Shown: positions 1 through 6,626, counted from the first letter of the stretch. The stretch: 8,747 nucleotides of DNA from Hyphomonadaceae bacterium UBA1001 (GCA_002291875.1 DBAV01000129.1:2043-10789); one strand, 5' to 3'. A program made the numbers and translations. Notes: generated by a model not told the origin, from the letters alone.

Positions 1-1683
1 GAGCGCGGCATCACCATCCTGGCGAAATGCACCTCGATCGTGTGGGGCGAGGCCAGGATCAATGTCGTCGACACGCCCGGCCACGCCGATTTCGGCGGCG
101 AGGTCGAGCGCATCCTGAACATGGTCGATGGCTGTGTGCTGCTGGTGGACGCCGCCGAGGGCGCCATGCCCCAGACCAAGTTCGTGCTGTCCAAGGCGCT
201 GGCGCGGGGCCTGCGCCCGATCGTGGTGCTGAACAAGGTGGACCGGCCCAATGCCGATCCCGACGCCACGCTGGACGCCACCTTCGACCTGTTCGACAAG
301 CTGGGCGCCAGCTCCGAGCAGCTGGACTTCCCCATCCTCTATGCGTCCGGCAAGGAGGGCTGGGCGGTCCGCGAGCTGGGCGACGGGCGCCAGAACCTGG
401 CCCCGCTGTTCGAGACCATCCTGGCGCACGTTCCCCAGCCCGAGCCGCAGGCCCGCATCGACGAGCCCTTTGCCATGCTGGCCACCATCCTGGACACCGA
501 CCCCTTCCTGGGGCGAATCCTGGTCGGCCGGGTCGAGGCCGGGCGCGCCCGGGTGGGCGACCAGATCCGGGCGCTGCGGGTCGGCGGCGGCGAGATCGAG
601 CGCGCGCGCCTGCAGAAACTGCTGGCCTTCCGCGGCCTGCGCCGGGTGCCGGTGGACGAGGTCGAGGCCGGCGACATCGTGGCCATTGCCGGCTTCGAGG
701 ACGCCACCGTCGCCGACACCATCTGTGCGATCGAGCGCTCCGACGCCCTGCCGGCCCAGCCGATCGACCCGCCCACCCTGGCGGTCACCATGACCATCAA
801 TGACAGCCCGCTCGCCGGGCGCGAGGGCGACAAGGTGCAGTCGCGCGTCATCCGCGACCGCCTGCTGCGCCAAGCCGAGAGCGATGTGGCCATCCGCGTG
901 CGCGAGACCGCCGAGAAGGACGCCTTCGAGGTGGCTGGCCGCGGCGAACTCCAGCTGGGGGTGCTGATCGAGACCATGCGCCGCGAGGGCTTCGAGCTGA
1001 CCATCTCGCGTCCGCAGGCGCTGACCATGCGCGACGAGGCCAGTGGCGCCCTGCTCGAGCCGATCGAGGAGGTGACCATCGACGTCGACGACGAGATGTC
1101 GGGCGTGGTGATCGAGAAGGTCTCGCTGCGCAAGGGCGAGATGGTCGAGATGAAGCCCTCTGGCGGGGGCAAGACGCGGATCGTCTTCCACGCTCCGGCA
1201 CGCGGGCTGGTGGGCTATCATGGCGAGTTCATGACCGACACCCGCGGTACCGGCGTGATGAACCGGGTCTTCCACGAATGGGCGCCCTATCGCGGCGAGA
1301 TTCCCGGCCGCCGCAATGGCGCGCTGATCGCCAACGAGATGGGCGAATCGACGGCCTATGCGCTGTGGAACCTGGAAGAGCGGGGCACGATGTTCATCGA
1401 CCCCGGCGAGAAGGTGTATGAGGGGATGATCATCGGCGAGAACGCGCGTGGCGAGGACCTCGAGGTCAATCCGATGAAGGGCAAGAAGCTGACCAATGTG
1501 CGCGCGTCGGGCAAGGACGAGGCGATCCGCCTGACCCCGCCGCGCCGGATGACGCTGGAGCAGGCGATTGCCTGGATCGACGACGACGAACTGGTCGAGG
1601 TGACGCCGAAATCGATCCGCGTCCGCAAGCGCTGGCTGGACCCCAACGAACGCAAGCGCCGCGAAAAGGCCAGCGCGGCCTAA
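1..1683 (+). CDS. typA: TypA/BipA translational GTPase, 5' end outside window
   Basis: Ribosome-associated GTPase of the EF-G/LepA superfamily; in the family it supports 50S assembly and growth under stress such as cold. The frame is open from base 1 and lacks roughly the first 45 residues (P-loop) compared with the usual ~607 aa; 560 residues are visible. Seen in order: switch I ERGITI at the left edge, G3 DTPGHADF (about residues 24-31), G4 NKVDR (79-83), G5-like ASGKEGW, then the beta-barrel domain II (LGRILVGRVEAGRARVGD), the domain III block GRGELQLGVLIETMRREGFE, domain V and the TypA-specific C-terminal domain with LRKGEMVEM, RGLVGYHGEF and the TPKSIRVRKRWLDPNERKR tail that distinguishes TypA from EF-G and LepA. 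It ends with TAA, followed at once by a GGGAGGG hairpin. Bases 1342-1432 are duplicated further right, before cobS. The gene looks intact and functional. Confidence 0.97.
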   Translation, partial: ERGITILAKCTSIVWGEARINVVDTPGHADFGGEVERILNMVDGCVLLVDAAEGAMPQTKFVLSKALARGLRPIVVLNKVDRPNADPDATLDATFDLFDKLGASSEQLDFPILYASGKEGWAVRELGDGRQNLAPLFETILAHVPQPEPQARIDEPFAMLATILDTDPFLGRILVGRVEAGRARVGDQIRALRVGGGEIERARLQKLLAFRGLRRVPVDEVEAGDIVAIAGFEDATVADTICAIERSDALPAQPIDPPTLAVTMTINDSPLAGREGDKVQSRVIRDRLLRQAESDVAIRVRETAEKDAFEVAGRGELQLGVLIETMRREGFELTISRPQALTMRDEASGALLEPIEEVTIDVDDEMSGVVIEKVSLRKGEMVEMKPSGGGKTRIVFHAPARGLVGYHGEFMTDTRGTGVMNRVFHEWAPYRGEIPGRRNGALIANEMGESTAYALWNLEERGTMFIDPGEKVYEGMIIGENARGEDLEVNPMKGKKLTNVRASGKDEAIRLTPPRRMTLEQAIAWIDDDELVEVTPKSIRVRKRWLDPNERKRREKASAA

Positions 1684-1899
1684 AGCACCCTCCCGGTGAG
1701 GGAGGGTCGGGTTTTGCTTGCAAAATCCGGGGTGGGAGATTTGGGCGCAAGGTGCAACGACGCCGACGCGCCACATCCGAACACCCTCCCACCCCTCGCC
1801 TTCGGCTCGACCCTGCCTCACCGGGAGGGTGGGCTGAGCGCAACAACCAGCCCCGATCGCGGCTGAACCCTCCCGGTGAGGGAGGGTGCGTTCAGCGCA
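1684..1899. repeat. Intergenic block of GGGAGGG palindromes
   Basis: This gene-free stretch is built from repeated palindromic modules. A 21-bp element with arms ACCCTCCC and GGGAGGGT around a GGTGA loop occurs identically at 1687-1707 and 1867-1887. A third, wider pair of the same arms lies at 1783-1790 and 1823-1830. A second hairpin type at 1708-1729 has TTTTGC/GCAAAA arms and a TT loop, extended by CGGG/TCCG. The rightmost element has extra outer arms GCTGAA (1862-1867) and TTCAGC (1891-1896). Short palindromes of this general sort are recalled as frequent between genes in some alphaproteobacteria. Position suggests a transcription-end or mRNA 3'-protecting role for the two convergent genes flanking it, but no clear U-tract follows, so function is inference. 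Confidence 0.75.
1687..1729 (+). terminator. Possible 3' stem-loops after typA
   Basis: Two adjacent stem-loops begin three bases after the typA stop: an 8-bp GC-rich stem (1687-1694 with 1700-1707) and a second stem (1708-1717 with 1720-1729, including one G-U pair). The run of T lies inside the second stem rather than after it, so this is not a textbook intrinsic terminator. It could stop transcription or protect the 3' end. Confidence 0.4.
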
Positions 1900-2067
1900 T
1901 CAGTCGCGCCCGATCGCCGCCTCGATCCGTGCAATCAATTGTCCGCAGGTTTCCAGGTTGTAGGTCATCCCCCCGCCGCGATAGACCCTCATGGCCCCCT
2001 CGGCCGCCTCGTGGGCGGCATGCAGATGCGCGCGCTCGCCAGTCAACTCGAACAGCGTCAGAAATGC

Positions 2068-2775
2068 CTACGACATGTTTTCCTGCGTCGCCGCCCAATC
2101 GGCGGGCATGTCCGCGCGGGTCCTGACCTCCAGCGCGCTGCGATAGGCGGTGACGGCGTCCTGAAGGCTGCTTACCCCCGCTTCACCGCCCGCGCGCTGA
2201 CCCAGGGTCGTAAGGGCATTGCCCAGATTGTTCTGCGTCGTCGCCCATTGGGCGGGCATGTCGGCGCGGGTATAGACCTCGAGCGCGCTGCGATAGGCGG
2301 CAATGGCCCGTGCCATACCAGGGCCGGGAAACAGCAAGCCGTGATCATTGAAAGCCAGACCGGCCCAGACCCGCCAATGCGCCGCCTGGACCCGGTCATG
2401 GCCATCCACCATGTCCGCCGCCGCCTCGAAGTGTTCGCCGGCCACCCAGTATTGCTTGAGGTCACGCGCCAGTTCGGCGCGCCTTGAACGGCTGGTGGCG
2501 GCCCGCGTGACGCGCGCCTGACCCGCTGCAAGATCGCGCGTCTCGGCGTCGGCCAGCCTTGCATCCGCTCCCTCGAAGTCACCGGCGGCGATGCGTTCAC
2601 CCGCGGCCTGCAATAGCGCGGCAATTTCCGGCTCGTCATTGGAAAGGGCGACAAGCCGTTCTTCGAGCGCCTTCAGTTGGCTGGCACTTTCGAGCAGCGC
2701 GTCGGCCCACTGCTCGGGCGGCAGTCCCGATTTGCCAAAGGCCGCCAGCACGCCTTCGACCTGCGCTTGACTCAA
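2068..2775 (-). CDS. TPR-containing middle segment of the broken gene
   Basis: In frame with the preceding segment and separated from it only by TAG and five codons. The first usable codon is TTG at 2775 with only a weak GGGA ahead, so independent initiation is doubtful. It holds a helical linker (ALEERLVALSNDEPEIAALL), an ERIAAGDFEGADARLADAE helix pair typical of the region before TPRs in this family, then one full 50-residue kinesin-light-chain-type TPR unit and most of a second. The unit repeats at DNA level with a 150-bp period: GCGCTGCGATAGGCGG occurs at 2135-2150 and 2285-2300. Such proteins usually act as scaffolds. The segment ends at the second TAG, after which the frame continues for 55 codons (2067-1903). 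Confidence 0.5.
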   Translation of the reverse strand: MSQAQVEGVLAAFGKSGLPPEQWADALLESASQLKALEERLVALSNDEPEIAALLQAAGERIAAGDFEGADARLADAETRDLAAGQARVTRAATSRSRRAELARDLKQYWVAGEHFEAAADMVDGHDRVQAAHWRVWAGLAFNDHGLLFPGPGMARAIAAYRSALEVYTRADMPAQWATTQNNLGNALTTLGQRAGGEAGVSSLQDAVTAYRSALEVRTRADMPADWAATQENMS

Positions 2776-2790
2776 TCCCAGCGCCTGGGC

Positions 2791-3669
2791 CTACGCAAAC
2801 AGGCCCTCGGCCTTCAGATGCTCGACCAACGCCCTTGCGGTTTTGTCAGGAATGGCCTCGACGCCCGCCGCAAGCGCTACAACACCCGCCTCGACCCGCG
2901 TTGCGCTGTCGGAAAGGGCGTCCACCTTGCCCTCGGTGCGAGTGGTGGTGTCGTCGATCCGCGCGACCGTTTCGGCCAGCAATTCCGCGCGCATCAGCGA
3001 GATGATCCGGAACACGCGCTCGTCCGACTTCAGCGTATCGTGCCACTGGCGCGTGAACACATCAAACCAGCCCTCAGCCCCCTTGGCCAGCACATTGGCC
3101 TTCAGGGTTTCGACCACCGGCAGGTCGAGGTCCTTGATCGTCAGTGCGTCGTGGATTTCGGCCCACATGGCCTGCGCGGCCGCAGCCTCCAGCGCGTCGG
3201 CCAACACGATCGCCTGCGCCGACCGGCCGTCACCCGTCAGTTTGGCCAGCGCACCGGGATGGGCATCGCGCAGTTTCTGTTCCATTTGCGCGTTCGGTTG
3301 ATCGATCGCCTTGCCCGCCCACGTCAGCAGCCGTGCGCACAGGTCATGCGCCTTGTTGTCGCCAAGGAACTTGAAGGGTGGCTGCACCGCGCGCACGACA
3401 ACCTTCAGCGCCGACATCTGCGCCTTGCGGATGGCGAGGGCCTCGTCATGGTTTGTGTCCGGGCGGGTGCCCGCCGCCTGCGTGGCGACGCGCTCGCGCA
3501 TCCAGGCGTCCCACGCCGCCTGGATCTTCGCCGCGGCTATGTTGCCGGTAATCGCCGCAACTGCCGTCGCGGCCAGCGGCAGCGCACCGCCCGTTGCAGC
3601 CGTTCCTGCAATGGTCGCGCCCGCAAACAGGCAAAACCAGACCGAGGTCCCCGACACATTGTCCGACAT
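2791..3669 (-). CDS. N-terminal segment of the broken TPR gene (to first TAG)
   Basis: Translated without readthrough this segment gives 292 residues. Residues about 9-45 (FCLFAGATIAGTAATGG onwards) form one or two hydrophobic, small-residue-rich stretches that could be membrane helices with a short turn; there is no signal peptidase or lipobox motif. The rest is charged and mainly helical, ending with a heptad-like Ala/Val/Asp region (about residues 240-285, RIDDTTTRTEGKVDALSDSA) that could be a coiled coil leading into the repeat domain. I do not recognise a catalytic motif. If the TAG codons are real and not read through, this would be the only part translated from the native start, giving a membrane-anchored protein without its TPRs. 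Its start lies 44 bases downstream of a weak promoter candidate. Confidence 0.5.
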   Translation of the reverse strand: MSDNVSGTSVWFCLFAGATIAGTAATGGALPLAATAVAAITGNIAAAKIQAAWDAWMRERVATQAAGTRPDTNHDEALAIRKAQMSALKVVVRAVQPPFKFLGDNKAHDLCARLLTWAGKAIDQPNAQMEQKLRDAHPGALAKLTGDGRSAQAIVLADALEAAAAQAMWAEIHDALTIKDLDLPVVETLKANVLAKGAEGWFDVFTRQWHDTLKSDERVFRIISLMRAELLAETVARIDDTTTRTEGKVDALSDSATRVEAGVVALAAGVEAIPDKTARALVEHLKAEGLFA

Positions 3670-3712
3670 TTTCCGCCCCGTGCCGGCGGGCCCCCATACC
3701 CGCGGCAGCACG

Positions 3713-3741
3713 GTGTTAACGCAAACTCAAATGCCCAGCAA
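3713..3741 (-). promoter_or_regulatory. Weak promoter candidate for the TPR gene
   Basis: On the minus strand TTGCTG (3741-3736) and TAACAC (3718-3713) are separated by 17 bases, in the only AT-rich island of the neighbourhood, 44 bases before the ATG at 3669. Match to sigma-70 consensus is about three of six in each box, so support is weak. Confidence 0.3.
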
Positions 3742-3757
3742 GCGGGCGGATTGGGTT

Positions 3758-3848
3758 GGCGAATCGACGGCCTATGCGCTTTGGAACCTGGAAGAGCGGG
3801 GCACGATGTTCATCGACCCCGGCGAGAAGGTGTATGAGGGGATGATCA
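3758..3848 (+). pseudogene. 91-bp duplicated internal fragment of typA
   Basis: This stretch matches typA 1342-1432 with a single difference (G at 1365, T at 3781), in the same orientation. It encodes GESTAYALWNLEERG and onward to EKVYEGMI, from the TypA C-terminal domain. It has neither typA's start nor its end, and both flanks (3757 leftward, 3849 rightward) are unrelated to typA. It lies between the accessory TPR gene and cobS, on the side of the TPR gene away from the true typA, so it reads as a recombination scar. It is too conserved to be old. Confidence 0.93.
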
Positions 3849-3853
3849 GCAGC

Positions 3854-3871
3854 CCGCGCTTCCAAGCGCGG
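3854..3871. repeat. GC-rich hairpin between typA fragment and cobS
   Basis: Perfect inverted repeat CCGCGCTT-CC-AAGCGCGG just right of the typA fragment, followed by TTGTAT. It may be a terminator-like remnant of whatever was brought in with the fragment, or a leader structure in the region before cobS. No function is demonstrated. The remaining bases to cobS (3872-3988) are GC-rich with no clear promoter. Confidence 0.45.
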
Positions 3872-3988
3872 TTGTATCCGCAACACCGGGCCCGGGCGTG
3901 CGGGCCGTTTTCCGGCAGTCGGGTCGGCTTGCAGGGCGGGACGGTGGGCCCTAGACAGCCGCAGCAACGCCCCGGAACCCCCTTTGCC

Positions 3989-4969
3989 ATGACCTTCGAC
4001 CTCGCCAGCCTGACGCCCGACCACGAGATTTCGGTGAGGGAAGCGTTCGGCTTTGACAGCCCGATGCGGGTGCAGGCCTTTGGCACGCGCACCGAATACG
4101 TGCCCGACATCGATGCGGCCTATCGCTTTGATCCGCAGACCACGCTGGCGATCCTGGCCGGCTTTCAGCACAACCGCCGGGTGATGGTGCAGGGCTATCA
4201 CGGCACCGGCAAGTCCACCCACATCGAACAGGTCGCCGCCCGGCTGAACTGGCCGCTGATCCGGATCAACCTGGACAGTCATGTCAGCCGCATCGACCTG
4301 GTGGGCAAGGACGCCATCGTCCTGAAAGAGGGAAAGCAGGTCACCGAGTTCCGCGAGGGCCTTTTGCCATGGGCGCTGCAGCGGCCGGTGGCGCTGGTGT
4401 TCGACGAGTATGATGCGGGTCGGCCGGACGTGATGTTCGTGATCCAGCGCGTGCTGGAGGCGTCGGGCAAGCTGACCCTGCTGGACCAGAACCGGGTGAT
4501 TGCGGCCAACCCGTATTTCCGCCTGTTCGCCACCACCAACACGGTGGGCCTGGGCGACACCACCGGGCTCTATCATGGCACCCAGCAGATCAACCAGGGC
4601 CAGATGGACCGCTGGTCGATCGTCACCACGCTGAACTATCTGGACCACGACACCGAGACCGACATCGTGATGGCCAAGTCGCCGGCCTGGCAGGGCGCGG
4701 AGGGGCGCAAGACCCTGGCCGCGATGGTGCGGGTCGCCGACATGACGCGCAATGCCTTCATGAATGGCGACATCTCGACGGTCATGAGCCCGCGCACCGT
4801 GATCACCTGGGCCGAGAACGCGGCCATTTTCGGCGATGTCGGCCTGGCCTTCCGCCTGACCTTCCTGAACAAGTGCGATGAGCTGGAACGTCCCACCGTG
4901 GCGGAATTCTATCAGCGTGCATTCGGCGCGGACCTGCCGGAGGCGGCAACGCGGGTGAAGGTGGCGTGA
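3989..4969 (+). CDS. cobS: Cobaltochelatase subunit CobS (AAA+ ATPase)
   Basis: ATPase subunit of the CobNST complex that inserts cobalt into hydrogenobyrinic acid a,c-diamide in the late-cobalt-insertion (aerobic) route to B12, a cytoplasmic complex. At 326 aa it is close to the ~330 aa family size. Seen: N-terminal PDHEISVREAFGFDSPM, the family signature RFDPQTTLAILAGF, Walker A GYHGTGKST (residues 69-77), INLDSHVSRIDLVGKDAIVL, Walker B ALVFDEYDAG (135-144), and the sensor/arginine region FATTNTVGLGDTTGLYHGTQ and INQGQMDRW. ATG 3989 was chosen because the family begins here; only a weak GGAA lies 11 bases ahead. The frame is open far upstream and could be miscalled with an extension through the typA fragment (ATG 3731). 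The partner cobT, often next to cobS, is not in this window; a TA remnant and creA follow instead. Confidence 0.96.
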   Translation: MTFDLASLTPDHEISVREAFGFDSPMRVQAFGTRTEYVPDIDAAYRFDPQTTLAILAGFQHNRRVMVQGYHGTGKSTHIEQVAARLNWPLIRINLDSHVSRIDLVGKDAIVLKEGKQVTEFREGLLPWALQRPVALVFDEYDAGRPDVMFVIQRVLEASGKLTLLDQNRVIAANPYFRLFATTNTVGLGDTTGLYHGTQQINQGQMDRWSIVTTLNYLDHDTETDIVMAKSPAWQGAEGRKTLAAMVRVADMTRNAFMNGDISTVMSPRTVITWAENAAIFGDVGLAFRLTFLNKCDELERPTVAEFYQRAFGADLPEAATRVKVA

Positions 4970-5038
4970 GGCGAGGCGGTCGATCCAGTTCATCGCGGCC
5001 GCGTGGACCTGAATCGTGTCATGACGCAAGGATGGATC

Positions 5039-5371
5039 ATGGAGGCTGTCCCGATCCAGATCCGGAACGCCGGGGTGGTTCGCGCCGGGCGCGAGCGGTC
5101 CGGTGGCGGCACCACGGCACAGCGCCGGATGGTGTTTCTCGACATCAAGATCAAGGGCGCCACGGGCGAGGACATGGTGATTGCCGCCGATGCGGTCCGG
5201 CGGTTCGGTCGCGCAAACCCGGCGGGGCTCAATCTTGGTGACTGTTTTGCTGATGCACTGGCGCGCCCGCTGGGTACGCCGCTGCTTTTCAAGGGCAACG
5301 ATTTCGGCTTGTCCGACATCGCGGTGGTGGAGGTCGCCGGTGCGGCCCGAGACGGGGACGGTGATTCATGA
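5039..5371 (+). pseudogene. Collapsed vapBC remnant: antitoxin start joined to PIN toxin C-terminus
   Basis: A 110-codon frame with a good AAGGA six bases before ATG 5039 (GTG 5003 and ATG 5021 are also in frame). The C-terminal half, from about VIAADAVRRFGRANPAGLNL through GDCFADALA to LLFKGNDFGLSDIAVV, is typical of the end of VapC toxins of the PIN family, including the third acidic residue (GDC) and the KGNDF motif. The PIN N-terminus (a DTSA-type motif and the conserved Glu) is absent, so it cannot be an active RNase. The first residues MEAVPIQIRNAGVVRA resemble the beginning of a VapB antitoxin. The likely origin is an internal deletion joining antitoxin start to toxin end; the antitoxin part is a weaker call than the toxin part. 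Its TGA overlaps the creA ATG by four bases (ATGA), so translation of the remnant could still feed creA. Confidence 0.7.
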
Positions 5372-5862
5372 CCAGAGTCCGCATGGTTGCGCTGTTCACG
5401 CTGGTTTTCGCCCTGAGTGGGTGCGGGGTCGGGGGGTCTGATCGCGAAGTCGGCTCGTTCGCCAACGACCTTACCGGCAATGCCATCCGGGTGGATGCGC
5501 TGGCTGACCCGCTGGTGCCGGGCGTGGTCTGTCACCTCTCCTATTTCGAGCGCAGCGTGGTCGACCGCGCGCTGCAGGGCAACTGGTTCGAGGACCCGTC
5601 GAATGCGGCCGTGGCGTGCCAGCGGACCGGGCCGATCGACATTTCGCGCGCGCCACCTGCGTCGGAAGGCGCGGAGGTGTTCAGCGAGCGCCAGGGCGCC
5701 TTTTTCCGCACCATCGCCCTGCGCCGCATCGTCGATGTCCGAAACCGCACCATCGTCTATGTCGCCCACGGCCGCGAACTGGTGCAGGGCAGCGCCAAGA
5801 TGGCGATGTCCACGGTGTTGCTGACGCCAGAAGAGGTCGCCACCGCGGGCACCGCGCAGTGA
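5368..5862 (+). CDS. creA: CreA family lipoprotein
   Basis: A 164-aa protein of the CreA family, named for proximity to creBCD in E. coli but of unknown biochemical role. N-terminus MTRVRMVALFTLVFALSGCG is a lipoprotein signal: basic start, hydrophobic stretch, lipobox LSGC with Cys19, predicting attachment to a membrane facing the periplasm. The mature part shows the family pattern: GNAIRVDALADPLVPGVVCH, SNAAVACQRTGPIDIS, then FFRTIALRRIVDVRNRTIVY and the closing LVQGSAKMAMSTVLL. The pair of Cys residues in the mature domain (in GVVCH and VACQ) is conserved in the family as I recall it. Its ATG overlaps the stop of the vapBC remnant. The portion 5706-5825 is repeated at 6825-6944, and the two copies differ completely after the STVLLT motif, so the extreme C-terminus (PEEVATAGTAQ) may not be the ancestral one. 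Confidence 0.9.
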   Translation: MTRVRMVALFTLVFALSGCGVGGSDREVGSFANDLTGNAIRVDALADPLVPGVVCHLSYFERSVVDRALQGNWFEDPSNAAVACQRTGPIDISRAPPASEGAEVFSERQGAFFRTIALRRIVDVRNRTIVYVAHGRELVQGSAKMAMSTVLLTPEEVATAGTAQ

Positions 5863-5874
5863 GGCGCGCAAGCC

Positions 5875-5887
5875 ACACCGACGGTGT
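5875..5887. promoter_or_regulatory. Short palindrome between creA and the first TA pair
   Basis: ACACCG-A-CGGTGT, a perfect 6-bp-arm palindrome with a one-base centre, 12 bases after the creA stop and 62 bases before the antitoxin ATG. TA operons are usually repressed by their antitoxin at such sites, so it is an operator candidate; a single short palindrome in GC-rich DNA may also be chance. Confidence 0.3.
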
Positions 5888-5949
5888 TTGCCATGGCGGT
5901 GCGGGCCTGCAATCACCATGTCGCGGTTGAGGACTTGCGAGGACCCCGA

Positions 5950-6201
5950 ATGCCAAAGGTCGATATTGCCGAAGCGCAGGCCCGCCTCGTCGAGCTGATC
6001 CATGGCATGGACGAGGGAACCATGGTCGAAATCTGTCGAGGGGACACAGTCGTGGCAGTCCTGCGGGCGCCGGGCAGCGCCGCTCCGGCCCGCCCTGCGC
6101 TGGACCTGGACGCCTTGAAGCGTCTGCGCGCCCGCATGCCAGCCCAGGCCGAGAGGGCCGGAGACTTCGTGCGGAGCCTGCGCGATTCCGATCCGTCCTG
6201 A
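5950..6201 (+). CDS. Phd/YefM-type antitoxin of first TA pair
   Basis: An 83-aa protein. The N-terminal MPKVDIAEAQARLVELIHGM then EGTMVEICRGDTVVAVLRA fits the Phd/YefM fold (short strand, helix, beta hairpin), which dimerises to bind the operator; the C-terminal half, Pro/Ala-rich then DLDALKRLRARMPAQ, would be the flexible part that wraps the toxin. ATG 5950 is chosen because GAGGA lies six bases ahead and the family begins with this motif; the in-frame ATG at 5884 would add 22 residues without a good ribosome site. Its TGA shares one base with the ATG of the toxin (TGATG), the usual translational coupling of TA operons. Function, neutralising the adjacent PIN toxin and autorepressing the operon, is inferred from family and context. 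Confidence 0.88.
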   Translation: MPKVDIAEAQARLVELIHGMDEGTMVEICRGDTVVAVLRAPGSAAPARPALDLDALKRLRARMPAQAERAGDFVRSLRDSDPS

Positions 6202-6626
6202 TGGCCTATCTCGACACCTCGGCACTGGTCGCGTTGCTGGTGGATGAGCGATCAGCCCAGGAGGTCGTGGACTGGTTCTCGGGCACGACCGACGAACACG
6301 TCTGGATCAGCCGGTGGACCGTCACGGAACTGGCCTCCGCCTTGTCGCTGAAGGTGCGGACACGACAGATCACCGATGAGCTGGGGCGCGAGGCCTGGAA
6401 CGCATTCAGCGACCTCGTCCGCCCGTCTCTTCAACTCTCGCCCGTTCTCGACGAGGATTTCGAGGCAGCGGCGCGCCTTCTCCACCGCCTTGATCTGGGG
6501 CTTCGCGCGGGTGACGCGCTGCATGTGGCGATTGCATTGCGGCTGCGGCAGCCGGTGCTCACACTGGATGTGCGCATGCGTGCAGCGGTGGTCGCGCTGG
6601 GCTTGGGGAGCGCGAACATCCGGTAA
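6201..6626 (+). CDS. vapC: VapC-type PIN-domain RNase toxin, first TA pair
   Basis: A 141-aa PIN-domain protein of normal length. All four acidic active-site positions are visible: Asp5 in AYLDTSALVALL, Glu43 in WTVTELASAL, Asp105 in RAGDALHVAIA and Asp123 in LTLDVRM; they coordinate Mg2+ or Mn2+ for single-strand RNA cleavage, with tRNA or rRNA as usual targets in the family. It overlaps the antitoxin stop by one base and has no strong ribosome site of its own, so it should be translated by coupling. No sign of damage, so the pair is predicted active. It is not related closely to the second toxin at 7325-7690. The DNA just beyond its stop (6658 on) is the 3' end of a different vapC, indicating this pair sits where another TA pair used to be. 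Confidence 0.92.
   Translation: MAYLDTSALVALLVDERSAQEVVDWFSGTTDEHVWISRWTVTELASALSLKVRTRQITDELGREAWNAFSDLVRPSLQLSPVLDEDFEAAARLLHRLDLGLRAGDALHVAIALRLRQPVLTLDVRMRAAVVALGLGSANIR

Larger units (their letters stand above)
1900..3669 (-). pseudogene. TPR-repeat protein gene interrupted by two in-frame TAG codons
   Basis: Read as one frame from ATG at 3669 (purine-rich GGGGCGGAAA just upstream; a GTG at 3711 is an alternative) to TGA at 1900-1902, this encodes 589 codon positions with only two interruptions, TAG at 2791-2793 (codon 293) and TAG at 2068-2070 (codon 534). Protein homology of style continues smoothly across both: an Ala/Gly-rich hydrophobic N-terminus, a helical middle, then kinesin-light-chain-like TPRs (AYRSALEV, TQNNLGNALTTLG) and a capping helix (AFLTLFELTGERAHLHAAHE) after the second TAG. 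The family architecture, as recalled, is common in alphaproteobacteria and has protein-interaction roles, sometimes in signalling or defence proteins; no enzyme domain is seen here. Either a decaying accessory gene, stop readthrough or sequencing error could explain it. The lack of any frameshift argues for a recent event. Confidence 0.75.

Noticed and set aside
339..1172. Minus-strand frame opposite typA
   Set aside because: Ser/Arg-rich antisense shadow; the plus strand encodes unmistakable TypA.
1687..1887. CRISPR-like repeat array
   Set aside because: Repeats are unevenly spaced, in mixed orientation and palindromic, with no spacer regularity and no cas gene.
1900..3669. Genome-wide reassignment of TAG to an amino acid
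   Set aside because: The M28 peptidase gene ends with TAG at its expected C-terminus, and no other gene in the window contains in-frame TAG.
3929..3957. TTGCAG-17-TAGACA as a cobS promoter
   Set aside because: Only about half of each box matches consensus in GC-rich DNA; not strong enough to annotate.
4990..6225. Long minus-strand frame opposite the vapBC remnant, creA and the first antitoxin
   Set aside because: It lies antisense to recognisable genes, has low-complexity Arg/His-rich composition typical of GC-rich shadow frames and no family resemblance.
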